The notes under the pieces: generated by a model
What the model was told of the DNA's origin: nothing
Databases searched by the model: none
The model's input: only the letters and a program-made list of their open reading frames with translations
Shown: piece by piece, positions 1 to 8,043 of the stretch
Numbering within the stretch: the stretch's first letter is position 1
Layout: each line of letters starts with the position of its first letter
Source of the DNA: Streptomyces sp. Ru72
GTDB lineage: Bacteria > Actinomycetota > Actinomycetes > Streptomycetales > Streptomycetaceae
NCBI RefSeq assembly: GCF_002920635.1
Contig: NZ_PQSR01000013.1
Location: forward strand, 1-64,000
Direction: 5' to 3'
Length of the DNA: 64,000 nucleotides
Position numbers and translations under genes: made by a program

Positions 1-775
1 CGTTGGTCATGGCCGTCCAGGGTCCGGCGAGGCTGGTGGCGGTGGCGTACTGCTGCTGGTTGGGGCTCCAGCCGGTGGCGCCGGAGGTCAGCATGAAGTA
101 GACGCCGCCCCGCTTGAACAGCGCGGGGGCCTCGCGGTGGCCGCCCGGCCAGGGGTTGGCGAGCAGGCTCGCGATGCCGGTGTAGTCGGCGGTGAGTCTG
201 TAGATGTGCAGGTCGTAGTTCTCGTTGGCCGCCGAGACCATGTAGCCGGTGCCGTCGGTGTCGACGAACGTGGTGAGGTCACGGGACATGTACTGGCCGA
301 GCGGGCGGAAGCTGCCCCGGTAGGTGTAGCTGCCGTCGACGGTGCTGGAGACGGCGACGGCGGCGCGGGCCTCGCTGTAGTCGGTGCCGTTCTCCTTGTG
401 CATCCACATCACGAACGTGCCGGTGGCGGCGTTGTACATGACCTTCGGCCGCTCGATGTACGCCGTCTGGAGTTCGGCGGCGCTCGACTGGGTCAGCACA
501 TGGCCGCGGAACTCCCAGTTCTTCAGGTCGGTGGAGCGGTAGGCGTCCACGGACTTGAAGGTGTTGTCGGAGTTGCGGTCCTCGCCGAACCAGTAGTAGT
601 AGCCGCCGACCTTGACGACGCCGCCGCCGTGGGCGTGCAGGGCGTTGCCCGACGTGTCCTTGAACTGGACGCCGTTGGTGACGGTCTGGGCCGCGGCCTG
701 GGCGGAACCGGCGGTGGCGAGGGCGCCGGCCAGCGGGAGGCAGCAGGCCAGGAGGATGGCGTAGGCGCGCCTCAT
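1..775 (-). CDS. Secreted GH43 glycosidase, galactan 1,3-beta-galactosidase-like (5' part only)
   Basis: The first 258 residues are present and the rest runs off the left edge. A Sec-type signal peptide opens the protein (MRRAY, Leu/Ala-rich core to about residue 28, ending SAQAA). The mature part shows AHGGG, then GGYYYWFGEDR, IERPKV, MSRDLTTFVDTDG and REAPALFKR, the wording of GH43 five-bladed propellers of the exo-beta-1,3-galactanase branch. Such enzymes trim beta-1,3-galactan from arabinogalactan outside the cell; the substrate is inferred from family resemblance. The start codon lies one base after the stop of the upstream arabinofuranosidase-like gene, with a G-rich ribosome site inside that gene's end, so the two are surely one transcript. 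A C-terminal carbohydrate-binding module may exist beyond the edge but cannot be seen. Confidence 0.85.
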   Translation of the reverse strand, partial: MRRAYAILLACCLPLAGALATAGSAQAAAQTVTNGVQFKDTSGNALHAHGGGVVKVGGYYYWFGEDRNSDNTFKSVDAYRSTDLKNWEFRGHVLTQSSAAELQTAYIERPKVMYNAATGTFVMWMHKENGTDYSEARAAVAVSSTVDGSYTYRGSFRPLGQYMSRDLTTFVDTDGTGYMVSAANENYDLHIYRLTADYTGIASLLANPWPGGHREAPALFKRGGVYFMLTSGATGWSPNQQQYATATSLAGPWTAMTN

Positions 776-776
776 C

Positions 777-1901
777 TCACGCACCCCCCGTCGTCGCGGT
801 GTCGGCGACCGGGACGCCGAAGTCCGGGGTCCCGTCCGGTTTCCAGCCGAGCTTCTGGACCCGGGTGTGGCGGTTGGGGTCGTTCAGGGGGTCGCCGGTG
901 ATCTCCTTGTACTGGCGGGCGTGGTACACGAGCACGTCGGTGCGGCCGTCCTCGGCGACGGTGAAGCAGTTGTGCCCAGGCCCGTACTGCTTGGTGGTGT
1001 CGTTGCTGGTGAAGACGGGCGTCGGGGACTTGGACCAGCTCGCCGGGTCCATGAGGTCGCTCTCGGCGTCGGCGGTGAGCAGGCCGATGCAGTAGTGGTG
1101 GTCGGTGGCGCTCGCGGAGTAGGTCAGGAAGACGCGGCCGTTGCGCTGGAGCACGTAGGGGCCTTCGTTGACCTTGAAGCCGACGCACTCCCAGTCGTAC
1201 TCGGGGGTGGTCAGCCGGATCTGAGGTCCTGTCAGCGTCCAGGGGTTGGCCATCTCGGACAGCCAGACGGCCGTGTTGTTGTCCATGCCGGGTTCGTGCT
1301 GCGCCCAGGCCAGGTAGCGGGTGCCGGTTGGGGTCTCCCCTGCTCGAGCAGAGCCGAGAGCTTGGGGAAGGATGAAAGTGGTGGCGTCCAGCGAGAAGGT
1401 CTCCCAGGCCGTCTTGATCTGGCCCTTCTCCACCCAGGTGCCCTTGAACGGGTTCGGGTTGCTGTTCTCCAGCACCCATATGCGGATCTTCCACACGTCC
1501 TCGGCGGGCGCGGAGGCGAAGTAGATGTACCACTTGCCGTCGATGCGGTGCAGCTCGGGCGCCCAGATGTGCGCGGCCATGTCGCCGGTGGGGTGGGCCC
1601 GCCAGATGACGGACTCGGCGGCCGTGGTGAGGCCGTTGATCGTGCGGGAGCGGCGCAGGATGATCCGGTCGTACTCGGGCACGGTGGCCGTGAAGTAGTA
1701 GAAGCCGTCGGTGTGGCGGTGGATGTGGGGATCGGCGCGCTGCTTGACGAGCGGGTTCACGTATGGGGCTGTTTTCGGGCCGGTGGCGGGCGGCGCGGCC
1801 TCGGCCACGCCGGCGGTCGCGGTCAAGGCGCCCGCGGCCAGGGCGCCCTTCAACATCAGTCTCCGGCTGGGGGCTTCGGGCAGGTGGGGGTCGCGGCTCA
1901 T
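777..1901 (-). CDS. Secreted GH43 alpha-L-arabinofuranosidase-like hydrolase
   Basis: A 374-residue protein. I chose the ATG at 1901 because GGAGAG precedes it and the protein then starts with a twin-arginine signal (SRRLMLKG, Ala-rich core, cleavage near AEA); an ATG at 1982 would add 27 residues without a signal. GH43 marks are present: ADPHIH (general base Asp), LDATTF (Asp that tunes the acid) and VNEGPYV (general acid Glu), with IWAPELH and YGPGHN between. The family removes arabinose from arabinan or arabinoxylan outside the cell. Directly after LDATTF the expected short loop is replaced by about 13 extra residues encoded by a dispersed Streptomyces repeat (1329-1370), close to the active site, so activity may be altered. 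First gene of a two-gene operon with the galactanase-like gene. Confidence 0.85.
   Translation of the reverse strand: MSRDPHLPEAPSRRLMLKGALAAGALTATAGVAEAAPPATGPKTAPYVNPLVKQRADPHIHRHTDGFYYFTATVPEYDRIILRRSRTINGLTTAAESVIWRAHPTGDMAAHIWAPELHRIDGKWYIYFASAPAEDVWKIRIWVLENSNPNPFKGTWVEKGQIKTAWETFSLDATTFILPQALGSARAGETPTGTRYLAWAQHEPGMDNNTAVWLSEMANPWTLTGPQIRLTTPEYDWECVGFKVNEGPYVLQRNGRVFLTYSASATDHHYCIGLLTADAESDLMDPASWSKSPTPVFTSNDTTKQYGPGHNCFTVAEDGRTDVLVYHARQYKEITGDPLNDPNRHTRVQKLGWKPDGTPDFGVPVADTATTGGA
1329..1370. repeat. Copy of a dispersed Streptomyces palindromic repeat, inside a gene
   Basis: The stretch contains CCCCTGCTCGAGC, then GAGAGCTTGGGG, with TCTCCCC and GGGGA at its ends, giving an imperfect hairpin. 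The same wording is familiar to me from many Streptomyces genomes, usually between genes. Here it lies within the GH43 gene 777-1901 and keeps the frame, adding residues around LPQALGSARAGETPT. No second copy was seen in this window. Confidence 0.6.
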
Positions 1902-2086
1902 GCGGACGGACTGCCTCTCCGGGTGGGGAACGGGGATGCGGTGCGATGGGCGCCGTTCGGCATCTCGTACTACATCTGTCATTCCGAACGCCGAAAAAGG
2001 TAAAGGTGTGGTACCGGGAGGTCAACGGGTCCGGAGCGACGAGCCGGAAACCGCTTGCCGTTTTTCTGTTATCGGCAGCCCCGTCG

Positions 2087-4234
2087 ATGCGTCTCCCCTA
2101 CGTGCACAGCCATACCCGAAGAACCGCAGCGGCCGTCGGCGCCCTCGTCACGGTCGCTCTCACACTGAACGCTCCCCCCGCCTCCGCGGACGGGCCGAGC
2201 GACGTCACCGCGGACGTGCTCGCCGGCCGGGACGTGACGCTCGCCGGTGACACGGTGGTGACCGTGCCGTCCGGAACGACCACCTACGGCGGGGTGTTCC
2301 GCGGCGAGGGCACGCTCACCGTGCGCGGCAGCGGCACCCTGATCCTCACCAGGGACAGCGACTTCACCCTGCCCGCCGCCCGGCAGCGGCAGCGCGTCAC
2401 GACCCAGGGCGGCAACCATCCGTACACCACGGTGACGAACCCCGACCCACCCGCCGTCACGGTCGAGCGCGGTGCGACGCTGCAGTACGGCACGGGCGGC
2501 GGCAGCGGACTGATCGGCCATTTCCCCTACAACACCCCTGATTACCGGCTCAACCAACTGAACATCCGGGTGGACGGCACCCTGCGCCTGTCCCTGACCC
2601 GCACCTTCAACCTCGGCACCATCAGCGGCGCGGGCCTGGTCACCCAGCCCCGGAACATGTGGGGCACCCTCGACCTGGCCGGAACGCACCCCTTCTCCGG
2701 CGTCATCGACAACGGCACCGGCACCGCGGCCGGCCGCCCCGAGTTCCCCGTCGCGCTGCCGAACGCCCGGGCGATCCTCAACCAGGGCTCCTGGATCATC
2801 GACACCCCGCTGAACCAGACGATCACCCTGCGCCAGGACTTCTACCAGCGGGAGTACGGCAGCGATGTCAACGTCCACTCCCGGCCCGGCAGCAAGGTGG
2901 TCCTCACCGGCCAGTACAGCTACAGCGACCGGGGCGGCGACACGAACCCCTCGCTGAGCGACCCCGGCCTCAACTGGCGGCCCGTGCCGCACCGGGTGAA
3001 CAAGCGCGGCACCAACATCGAGGGCGCGAACGTCCAGTGGGGCGACGGCACCACGCACCGGATCTTCATGCCGGGCACCAAGGACACCGTCTACATCAAC
3101 CTGCACGAGGCGAGCGGCCGGCGCTCCCTGCTCACCTTCGACTACAACGGCCCGGTGACGCTCGGGGCCCCCATCGGCGGCGGCCGGTACCACGACACGC
3201 TGGCCGCACCCGGGGCCGGGGACGTCGTCATCGCCGGGACGCGCGGCAACGACGTCACGTTCGCGGCCCGCCAGTACTACGACGGGTCGACGACCGTGGA
3301 GAAGGGAGCGGTGCTCCGGCTGGGTTCGGGCCGGCCGGGCGGGGACGGTGCGCTGATGACCGGCACCGGGCGGACGCGGATCGCGGTCGACGGCACGCTG
3401 GTCGTCCACAACACCTCGACGCCCGTGTCGCTGTCCCGGATCGGCGGCAGCGGCTCGCTCGTGCAGTCGGGCCCCGCGACGACCACGCTGACCGGAGCGG
3501 CGGTCACCTACACGGGCACGACCACCGTCACCGAGGGCACCCTGGCCCTGCGCGGCGGCGCGACGCTCGCCCACAGCAAGGCGATCCGGCTCACGGCGCA
3601 GGGCGCACGGCTCGACACGGGCCCGGCGGCCCTGCGGGTGGCGACCGCCCTCACCGGCCGGGGGACGATACGCGGGTCGGTGACGAACGACGGCACGGTG
3701 ACGGGCGGGCTCACGGTGACGGGTGACTACACGCAGCACGCGGGTGGCGAACTGGTGCTGCGCAACGGCCCGTTGAAGGTGGCGGGCCGGGTCCGGCTGG
3801 CCGGTGGACTCGACCTGTCGGACTCCGGGTCAGCCTCGGCGCGGCAGATCACCGTCCTGGACCACCAGGGCCGTGCGAAGACCGGCGGCACGTTCACGGA
3901 CCTGCCGGAAGGGGCGAAGGTGAGGCTCGCCGACACCACCTATCGCATCAGCTACCAGGGCGGCGACGGCAACGACGTCGTCCTGACCGCCGTCGGCGCC
4001 GCTCGGGCGCCGGCCACCCCGTCGCCCGGCGGACCGGGCGACCCGCGGGCCGCGGACGCCTCGGACGGCGGCTCGCTGGCGTGGTGGCCGGGGTACGCGC
4101 TGGGGGTGGCGATGGTGGCCGGGCTGCTGGTCCCGGCGATCCTCCGCGAACGCAGCCGCGGCGCCCGAGGGCGCGCACGACAGGGCGGCGGACGACAGGG
4201 CGGACGACAGGGCGGACGGCACGCGGCCGGATGA
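2087..4234 (+). CDS. Surface-anchored beta-helix (autotransporter-repeat) protein
   Basis: A 715-residue secreted protein of unknown function. It starts MRLPYVHSHTRR with a signal peptide ending ASADG. The body is Gly/Thr/Val-rich with repeated short strands such as FRGEGTLTVRGSGTLIL and YTGTTTVTEGTLALRG, the latter matching the passenger-associated autotransporter repeat, so a right-handed beta-helix is expected. The tail has a Pro/Gly-rich linker, one membrane segment (about WWPGYALGVAMVAGLLVPAI) and a basic Arg/Gly-rich end, which would fix it to the cytoplasmic membrane facing out. No Shine-Dalgarno is clear; an upstream GTG near 2010 is possible but would bury the signal peptide. It is divergent from the two GH43 genes, suggesting shared control and a role in glycan binding or breakdown (inference). 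Confidence 0.7.
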   Translation: MRLPYVHSHTRRTAAAVGALVTVALTLNAPPASADGPSDVTADVLAGRDVTLAGDTVVTVPSGTTTYGGVFRGEGTLTVRGSGTLILTRDSDFTLPAARQRQRVTTQGGNHPYTTVTNPDPPAVTVERGATLQYGTGGGSGLIGHFPYNTPDYRLNQLNIRVDGTLRLSLTRTFNLGTISGAGLVTQPRNMWGTLDLAGTHPFSGVIDNGTGTAAGRPEFPVALPNARAILNQGSWIIDTPLNQTITLRQDFYQREYGSDVNVHSRPGSKVVLTGQYSYSDRGGDTNPSLSDPGLNWRPVPHRVNKRGTNIEGANVQWGDGTTHRIFMPGTKDTVYINLHEASGRRSLLTFDYNGPVTLGAPIGGGRYHDTLAAPGAGDVVIAGTRGNDVTFAARQYYDGSTTVEKGAVLRLGSGRPGGDGALMTGTGRTRIAVDGTLVVHNTSTPVSLSRIGGSGSLVQSGPATTTLTGAAVTYTGTTTVTEGTLALRGGATLAHSKAIRLTAQGARLDTGPAALRVATALTGRGTIRGSVTNDGTVTGGLTVTGDYTQHAGGELVLRNGPLKVAGRVRLAGGLDLSDSGSASARQITVLDHQGRAKTGGTFTDLPEGAKVRLADTTYRISYQGGDGNDVVLTAVGAARAPATPSPGGPGDPRAADASDGGSLAWWPGYALGVAMVAGLLVPAILRERSRGARGRARQGGGRQGGRQGGRHAAG

Positions 4235-4352
4235 CAGTGGGAGGGTGCCCTCGATACCGGTGGCCGTTCCACCAGTATCAACCGCATCTGTTCCGTCCCC
4301 ACCCGCGCGACCAGGCTGGTCGGGCAAGCAGCCATGCGATGGGGAGACACAG

Positions 4353-5039
4353 ATGCGTGTTGTGATCATGGGTGGGACGTCCGGCATCGGCCTGGCGGCG
4401 GCGGAGAGACTGACGGCCGCCGGCGCCGAGGTGATCGTCACCGGGCGGAACCCCGAGCGGCTGGCCGCGGTCAAGGACCGGGTGGCCGGCGCGGAGGAGG
4501 TCGACGGTGCCTCGGAGGGCGCCGTCGCGGAGTTCTTCGAGCGCGTGGGCCCGCTCGACCACCTGGTGCTCGCCTTCAGCCCGGGGGCGGTCGGGATGGG
4601 CCCGCTGGCCTCGCTGAGCCTCGGCGACATCAGGGCCGCGTTCGACGGCAAGCTTTTCGGATACCTGCTCGCCGTTCAGAAGGCTCAGGTCACGGGCTCC
4701 GTCACCATGGTGTCCGCCGCCAGCGCGCGGGCGGCGCTGCCTGGCACCGCGGCGCTCGCCGCCGTCAACGGCGCCGTCGAACGGGTCGTGCCGCCGCTGG
4801 CCGCCGAACTGTCGCCGGTACGGGTCAACGCGGTCGCGCCGGGCGTGATCGACACGCCGTGGTGGTCGTTCCTCCCGGAGGACCAGAAGGAGGCCCAGTT
4901 CGGCGCGGTCACGGAAGGGCTCCCCGTGAAGCGGGTCGGTACGCCACAGGACGTGGCGGGCGCAATCCACTACCTCATCGAGTCGACGTACGTGACGGGC
5001 ACGATCCTGTCGGTCGACGGCGGGTTCACGGTCGCCTGA
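4353..5039 (+). CDS. Atypical short-chain dehydrogenase lacking the catalytic Tyr/Lys
   Basis: 228 residues, start MRVVIMGGTSGIG with the nucleotide-binding GGTSGIG at 7-13 and TGRNPERL after the second strand, which suggests NADP. The C-terminal half has RVNAVAPGVIDTPWW, a PvKRVGTPQDVA segment and TGTILSVDGG, all normal for the family. The active-site stretch is abnormal: where YxxxK is expected, the sequence reads AALAAVNGA, with Leu and Asn in place of Tyr and Lys. The Ser (SAASA) is kept. A subgroup of annotated dehydrogenases shares this loss, so the protein may be a binding protein or use other residues. The start was chosen over an upstream in-frame ATG at 4245 because family members begin at this point. 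Confidence 0.85.
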   Translation: MRVVIMGGTSGIGLAAAERLTAAGAEVIVTGRNPERLAAVKDRVAGAEEVDGASEGAVAEFFERVGPLDHLVLAFSPGAVGMGPLASLSLGDIRAAFDGKLFGYLLAVQKAQVTGSVTMVSAASARAALPGTAALAAVNGAVERVVPPLAAELSPVRVNAVAPGVIDTPWWSFLPEDQKEAQFGAVTEGLPVKRVGTPQDVAGAIHYLIESTYVTGTILSVDGGFTVA

Positions 5040-5092
5040 CGGGCACGTCTCGGCGCCGGTCTCCCCGCACCGGCGCCGTCCGTCGGCGCGGA

Positions 5093-5941
5093 TCAGCCGT
5101 CGTGCTGCGCGACCGCGTCGACGAGCTTCCGCATCCTGTCCGCCAGGTCGGAACCCGGGGGTGCCATGTAGCACACGAGTGTCTTGTCGTCGCCCGCCAG
5201 GTGCATCTTGACGTAGTCCAGGGCGATGGTGCCGAGCTGCGGGTGGTGCACGGTGCGCTGCTGCGGCACGAACGGCGCCAGCTCCTTGCGCCGCCACAGT
5301 CGCCTGAAGTCCTCGCCGGCCGCCTCCAGTTCTCCGATGAGCGCGGCGACGTCCGGCTCGAGAACGCCCTCGCCGACCTGGGCGCGGAACAACGCGAGGG
5401 TCTGGGACGCCTCTTCCTGCCAGTTCCCGGACATCGCCCTCACCTCGGGCGACGTGAAGGTGAGCCACAGGACGTTCCGCCGCTTCTCCGGAAGGGCGGC
5501 CAGGTCGCCGTAGAGCAGCTCGCAGCCGTTGTTCCAGGCGAGCACGTCGAAGCGATGGTTCACGATGAACGCCGGGTTGGGGTCGAGGTGGCTCAGCACC
5601 ATCTCGTACTGGTGCGGCAGTTCGGTGGGATTCCGGGTCCTGGTGTCGCGCGGCGGCACCTCACCGGCCAGCCGGAACAGGTGGGCGCGCTCCACGGCGT
5701 CCAGGCCGAGCGCCTCGGCGAGGCTGCGGAGCACCTGTCGCGACACCCGGATCTCCCGCGCCTGCTCGAGCCAGGTGTACCAGGTGATGCTCAGTCCGGC
5801 GATCGTCGCCACTTCCTCGCGCCGCAGCCCGGGGGTGCGCCGGTTGCGGCCGGCCGGCAGTCCCACGTCCTCGGGTCTGCGCCGTTCACGGCGGCTTCGG
5901 ATGAACTGGGCGAGTTCCTGCCGCTGTCGGTCGGTGGACAT
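5093..5941 (-). CDS. XRE-family regulator with MmyB-like ligand-binding domain
   Basis: 282 residues. The N-terminal 90 form a helix-turn-helix of the type RTPGLRREEVATIAGLSITWYTWLEQ, followed by the MmyB-like C-terminal domain (HRFDVLAWNNGCELLYGD, NVLWLTF, FRRLWRR, HHPQLGTIALDYVKM, CYMAPPGSD). In streptomycetes this family often sits beside an oxidoreductase whose expression it controls, and the domain is thought to bind a lipid-like ligand. The neighbour to the left is a convergent short-chain dehydrogenase; on the right, 9 bp away and on the same strand, is a LysR gene, so the LysR and this gene may be co-transcribed. The target is not shown by the sequence. Confidence 0.9.
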   Translation of the reverse strand: MSTDRQRQELAQFIRSRRERRRPEDVGLPAGRNRRTPGLRREEVATIAGLSITWYTWLEQAREIRVSRQVLRSLAEALGLDAVERAHLFRLAGEVPPRDTRTRNPTELPHQYEMVLSHLDPNPAFIVNHRFDVLAWNNGCELLYGDLAALPEKRRNVLWLTFTSPEVRAMSGNWQEEASQTLALFRAQVGEGVLEPDVAALIGELEAAGEDFRRLWRRKELAPFVPQQRTVHHPQLGTIALDYVKMHLAGDDKTLVCYMAPPGSDLADRMRKLVDAVAQHDG

Positions 5942-5950
5942 CTGTCTCCC

Positions 5951-6886
5951 TCACTCCCCCTCTGCGACCGGCCCGGGCGCTGCCCGTGGGCCTGCCGCCC
6001 GGACGACTTCGCGTGCCGCTCGCACGTAGTCCCGTACCAGCGGCCGTCGGTCGTCGGTGCGACGGGCCAGGGCCAGACGGCTGGGCGACACCCCGTCGAC
6101 GGGTCGGGTGACCACCCCGCCGAGACTGATCAGGGGCGCGTTGCCGGCCGCCACCAGGCAGACGCCGCGGCCGTCCACCAACGCCTCGTACGTCTCGTCC
6201 GTCCCGGCGATCTCGGCGCCGATGCGCGGCGGCCGGCCACCCCGGGCGTCCAGGGCGAGCCAGTGGTCACGCAGCACCCCGGCGGCGGGCGGGAGCGCCA
6301 GGAACGGCTCGTCGAGCAGTTCGGCGAAGTGCACCGTCTCCCGGGCGGCCAGCGGGTGCGCCTCGGGCAGGGCGACCAGCCGCGGCTCCTCGGCGACCAC
6401 CACGTGGGCGTACCGGTCCTGGTCCGGAACCGGCAGCCAGACGAACGCCACGTCGACCGAGCCGTCCGCGAGCCCCGCGGTCGGGTCCTCCCAGCCGACC
6501 TGCCGCAGCCGGACCGTGGCCGCCGGGTGCGTCTGCGTGAACCGGGAGCGGATCGCCGGGAGCAGCCCGCCGCGGGCCGGGCTGGTGCTCATGCCGACGA
6601 CCAGGGTCGCCGCCTGCTCGGTCTTGGCGCGCTCCACCGCAGTGGCGGCCTCGTCCCACGCGGCCAGCACCCGGCGGGCGTGCGGCAGCAGCGCCTCGCC
6701 CGCCGGGGTGAGCCGTACGCCCTGCGGTTCCCGCACGAACAGCGGTGCGCCCAACCGCCGCTCCAGCGCGCGGATCTGCTTGCTCAACGCGGGCTGGGAC
6801 ACGTACAGCCGCTCGGCGGCGCGCGTGAAGTGGAGCTCCTCGGCGACGGCGACGAAGTACCGCAGGTCCCGCCCGTGCACGTCCAT
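5951..6886 (-). CDS. LysR-family transcriptional regulator
   Basis: 311 residues from MDVHGRDLRYFVAVAEE. The winged helix-turn-helix (LHFTRAAERLYVSQPALSKQIRALERRLGAPLFVRE) is followed by the two-lobed inducer-binding domain (LVVGMSTSPARGGLLPAI, AHPLAARE). The ATG at 6886 is preferred to one two codons upstream because family members start with this spacing to the helix-turn-helix. The gene is divergent from the classical dehydrogenase at 6982; the 95-bp gap between them should carry the operator. By the usual logic of LysR pairs, that dehydrogenase gene is the likely target (inference). Confidence 0.92.
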   Translation of the reverse strand: MDVHGRDLRYFVAVAEELHFTRAAERLYVSQPALSKQIRALERRLGAPLFVREPQGVRLTPAGEALLPHARRVLAAWDEAATAVERAKTEQAATLVVGMSTSPARGGLLPAIRSRFTQTHPAATVRLRQVGWEDPTAGLADGSVDVAFVWLPVPDQDRYAHVVVAEEPRLVALPEAHPLAARETVHFAELLDEPFLALPPAAGVLRDHWLALDARGGRPPRIGAEIAGTDETYEALVDGRGVCLVAAGNAPLISLGGVVTRPVDGVSPSRLALARRTDDRRPLVRDYVRAAREVVRAAGPRAAPGPVAEGE

Positions 6887-6981
6887 GCCCAACGGTTATC
6901 ACGCCGGGTCTTGGACGGCCATCCGTTTCAGCGACAGCCTTGTGAGCGGCAGGAGTTGGAAAACCACATCAGGAGCTGACG

Positions 6982-7806
6982 ATGAACAAGGTATGGCTGG
7001 TGACCGGTGCGAGCAGCGGACTGGGCCGCGCGATCACCGAGGCGGCGGTCGGCACCGGGGACGTGGTGGTCGCCGCCGCCCGCCGCACGGAGGCGCTGGC
7101 GGACCTGGTCGCGGCGCACCCCGACCAGGTGGAGGCGGTGGCACTCGACGTCACGGACACCGCTGCCGCTCAGACGGTGGTACGGGACGTGGTCGAGCGG
7201 CACGGGCGGATCGACGTCCTCGTCAACAACGCGGGCCGGACCCATGTCGGCGCGGTCGAGGAGACGACGGACGCCGAGCTGCGCTCGCTGTTCGACGTGC
7301 ACTTCTTCGGACCTGCCGCCCTGGTGCGGGCCGTGCTGCCGTCCATGCGGGCCCGCCGCTCGGGGGCCGTCGTGCAGATGAGCAGCATGGGCGGCCAGAT
7401 GTCCGCGCCCGGCTTCTCGGCGTACAGCGCCACGAAGTTCGCCCTGGAGGGGCTCTCGGAGGCCCTCGCGCCCGAGGTGCGGCCGCTCGGCATCAAGGTG
7501 CTGATCTTGGAGCCGGGCGCCTTCCGCACCAACCTCATGGGCAACGCCGGGGCCAGCACGCAGATCGAGGACTACGCGGCGACGGTCGGCGCGACCAGGG
7601 CGATGGTGGCCGGGGGCGACGAGCAACCGGGCGACCCGGCGAAGGCCGCCGCCGCGATCCTCTCCGCGCTGGAGGCGGAGGAGACGCCCCTTCGGCTGCC
7701 CCTGGGCAACGACGGGGTGGACGCGGTGCTCGGGCACCTGGACCAGGTGCGGGCGGACATCGTGGCCTGGGAGAAGGTGGCGCGCGCGACGGCGTTCGAC
7801 GACTGA
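6982..7806 (+). CDS. Classical short-chain dehydrogenase/reductase
   Basis: 274 residues, start MNKVWLVTGASSGLGRAI with the TGxxxGxG cofactor motif, RR after the second strand (suggesting NADP), LVNNAG, an active-site Ser in QMSSMGGQMS and the intact YSATK catalytic motif, followed by LEPGAFRTN. Length and motifs fit the broad group that acts on small alcohols or ketones; the substrate cannot be told. The ribosome site is GGAG about 9 bases upstream. It is divergent from the LysR gene 5951-6886, which probably controls it. Confidence 0.92.
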   Translation: MNKVWLVTGASSGLGRAITEAAVGTGDVVVAAARRTEALADLVAAHPDQVEAVALDVTDTAAAQTVVRDVVERHGRIDVLVNNAGRTHVGAVEETTDAELRSLFDVHFFGPAALVRAVLPSMRARRSGAVVQMSSMGGQMSAPGFSAYSATKFALEGLSEALAPEVRPLGIKVLILEPGAFRTNLMGNAGASTQIEDYAATVGATRAMVAGGDEQPGDPAKAAAAILSALEAEETPLRLPLGNDGVDAVLGHLDQVRADIVAWEKVARATAFDD

Positions 7807-7864
7807 CGCGCCCTGGGCCGACGGGGCAGTCGGGAACCCGTTCCGGCGCCGGCCGCCGGGTCCT

Positions 7865-7960
7865 CGGCCCAGCCCGCGAAGCACGCCCGAACAAGGAGCC
7901 TGTCCCAGCGGGGGTAGCAGATCAGGATGCAAGCGATGCCGACGAACGCCGCCGGTACGC
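7865..7960 (-). pseudogene. Possible C-terminal relic of a transposase
   Basis: One minus-strand frame reads VPAAFVGIACILICYPRW, which resembles the end of IS5/IS4-type transposases in streptomycetes (…AFVxIACxLICYRRL). No start, catalytic Asp/Glu residues or inverted repeats are visible, so only a tail of roughly 30 codons would remain. It lies in the 237-bp convergent gap between the dehydrogenase and the permease. The call rests on remembered wording and could be chance. Confidence 0.3.
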
Positions 7961-8005
7961 GGGCTGTCCCCGCCTTGCGATCGGACGCACCGGACGCCAC
8001 CGGGC

Positions 8006-8020
8006 CCGCCCTTCGGGCGG
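8006..8020. terminator. Short hairpin in the convergent gap
   Basis: CCGCCC and GGGCGG are separated by TTC, a stable GC stem between the stop codons of the convergent dehydrogenase and permease genes. There is no U-run, as is common in this genus. Confidence 0.4.
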
Positions 8021-8043
8021 ACGACGGGAGTTTCGCAACAGGC

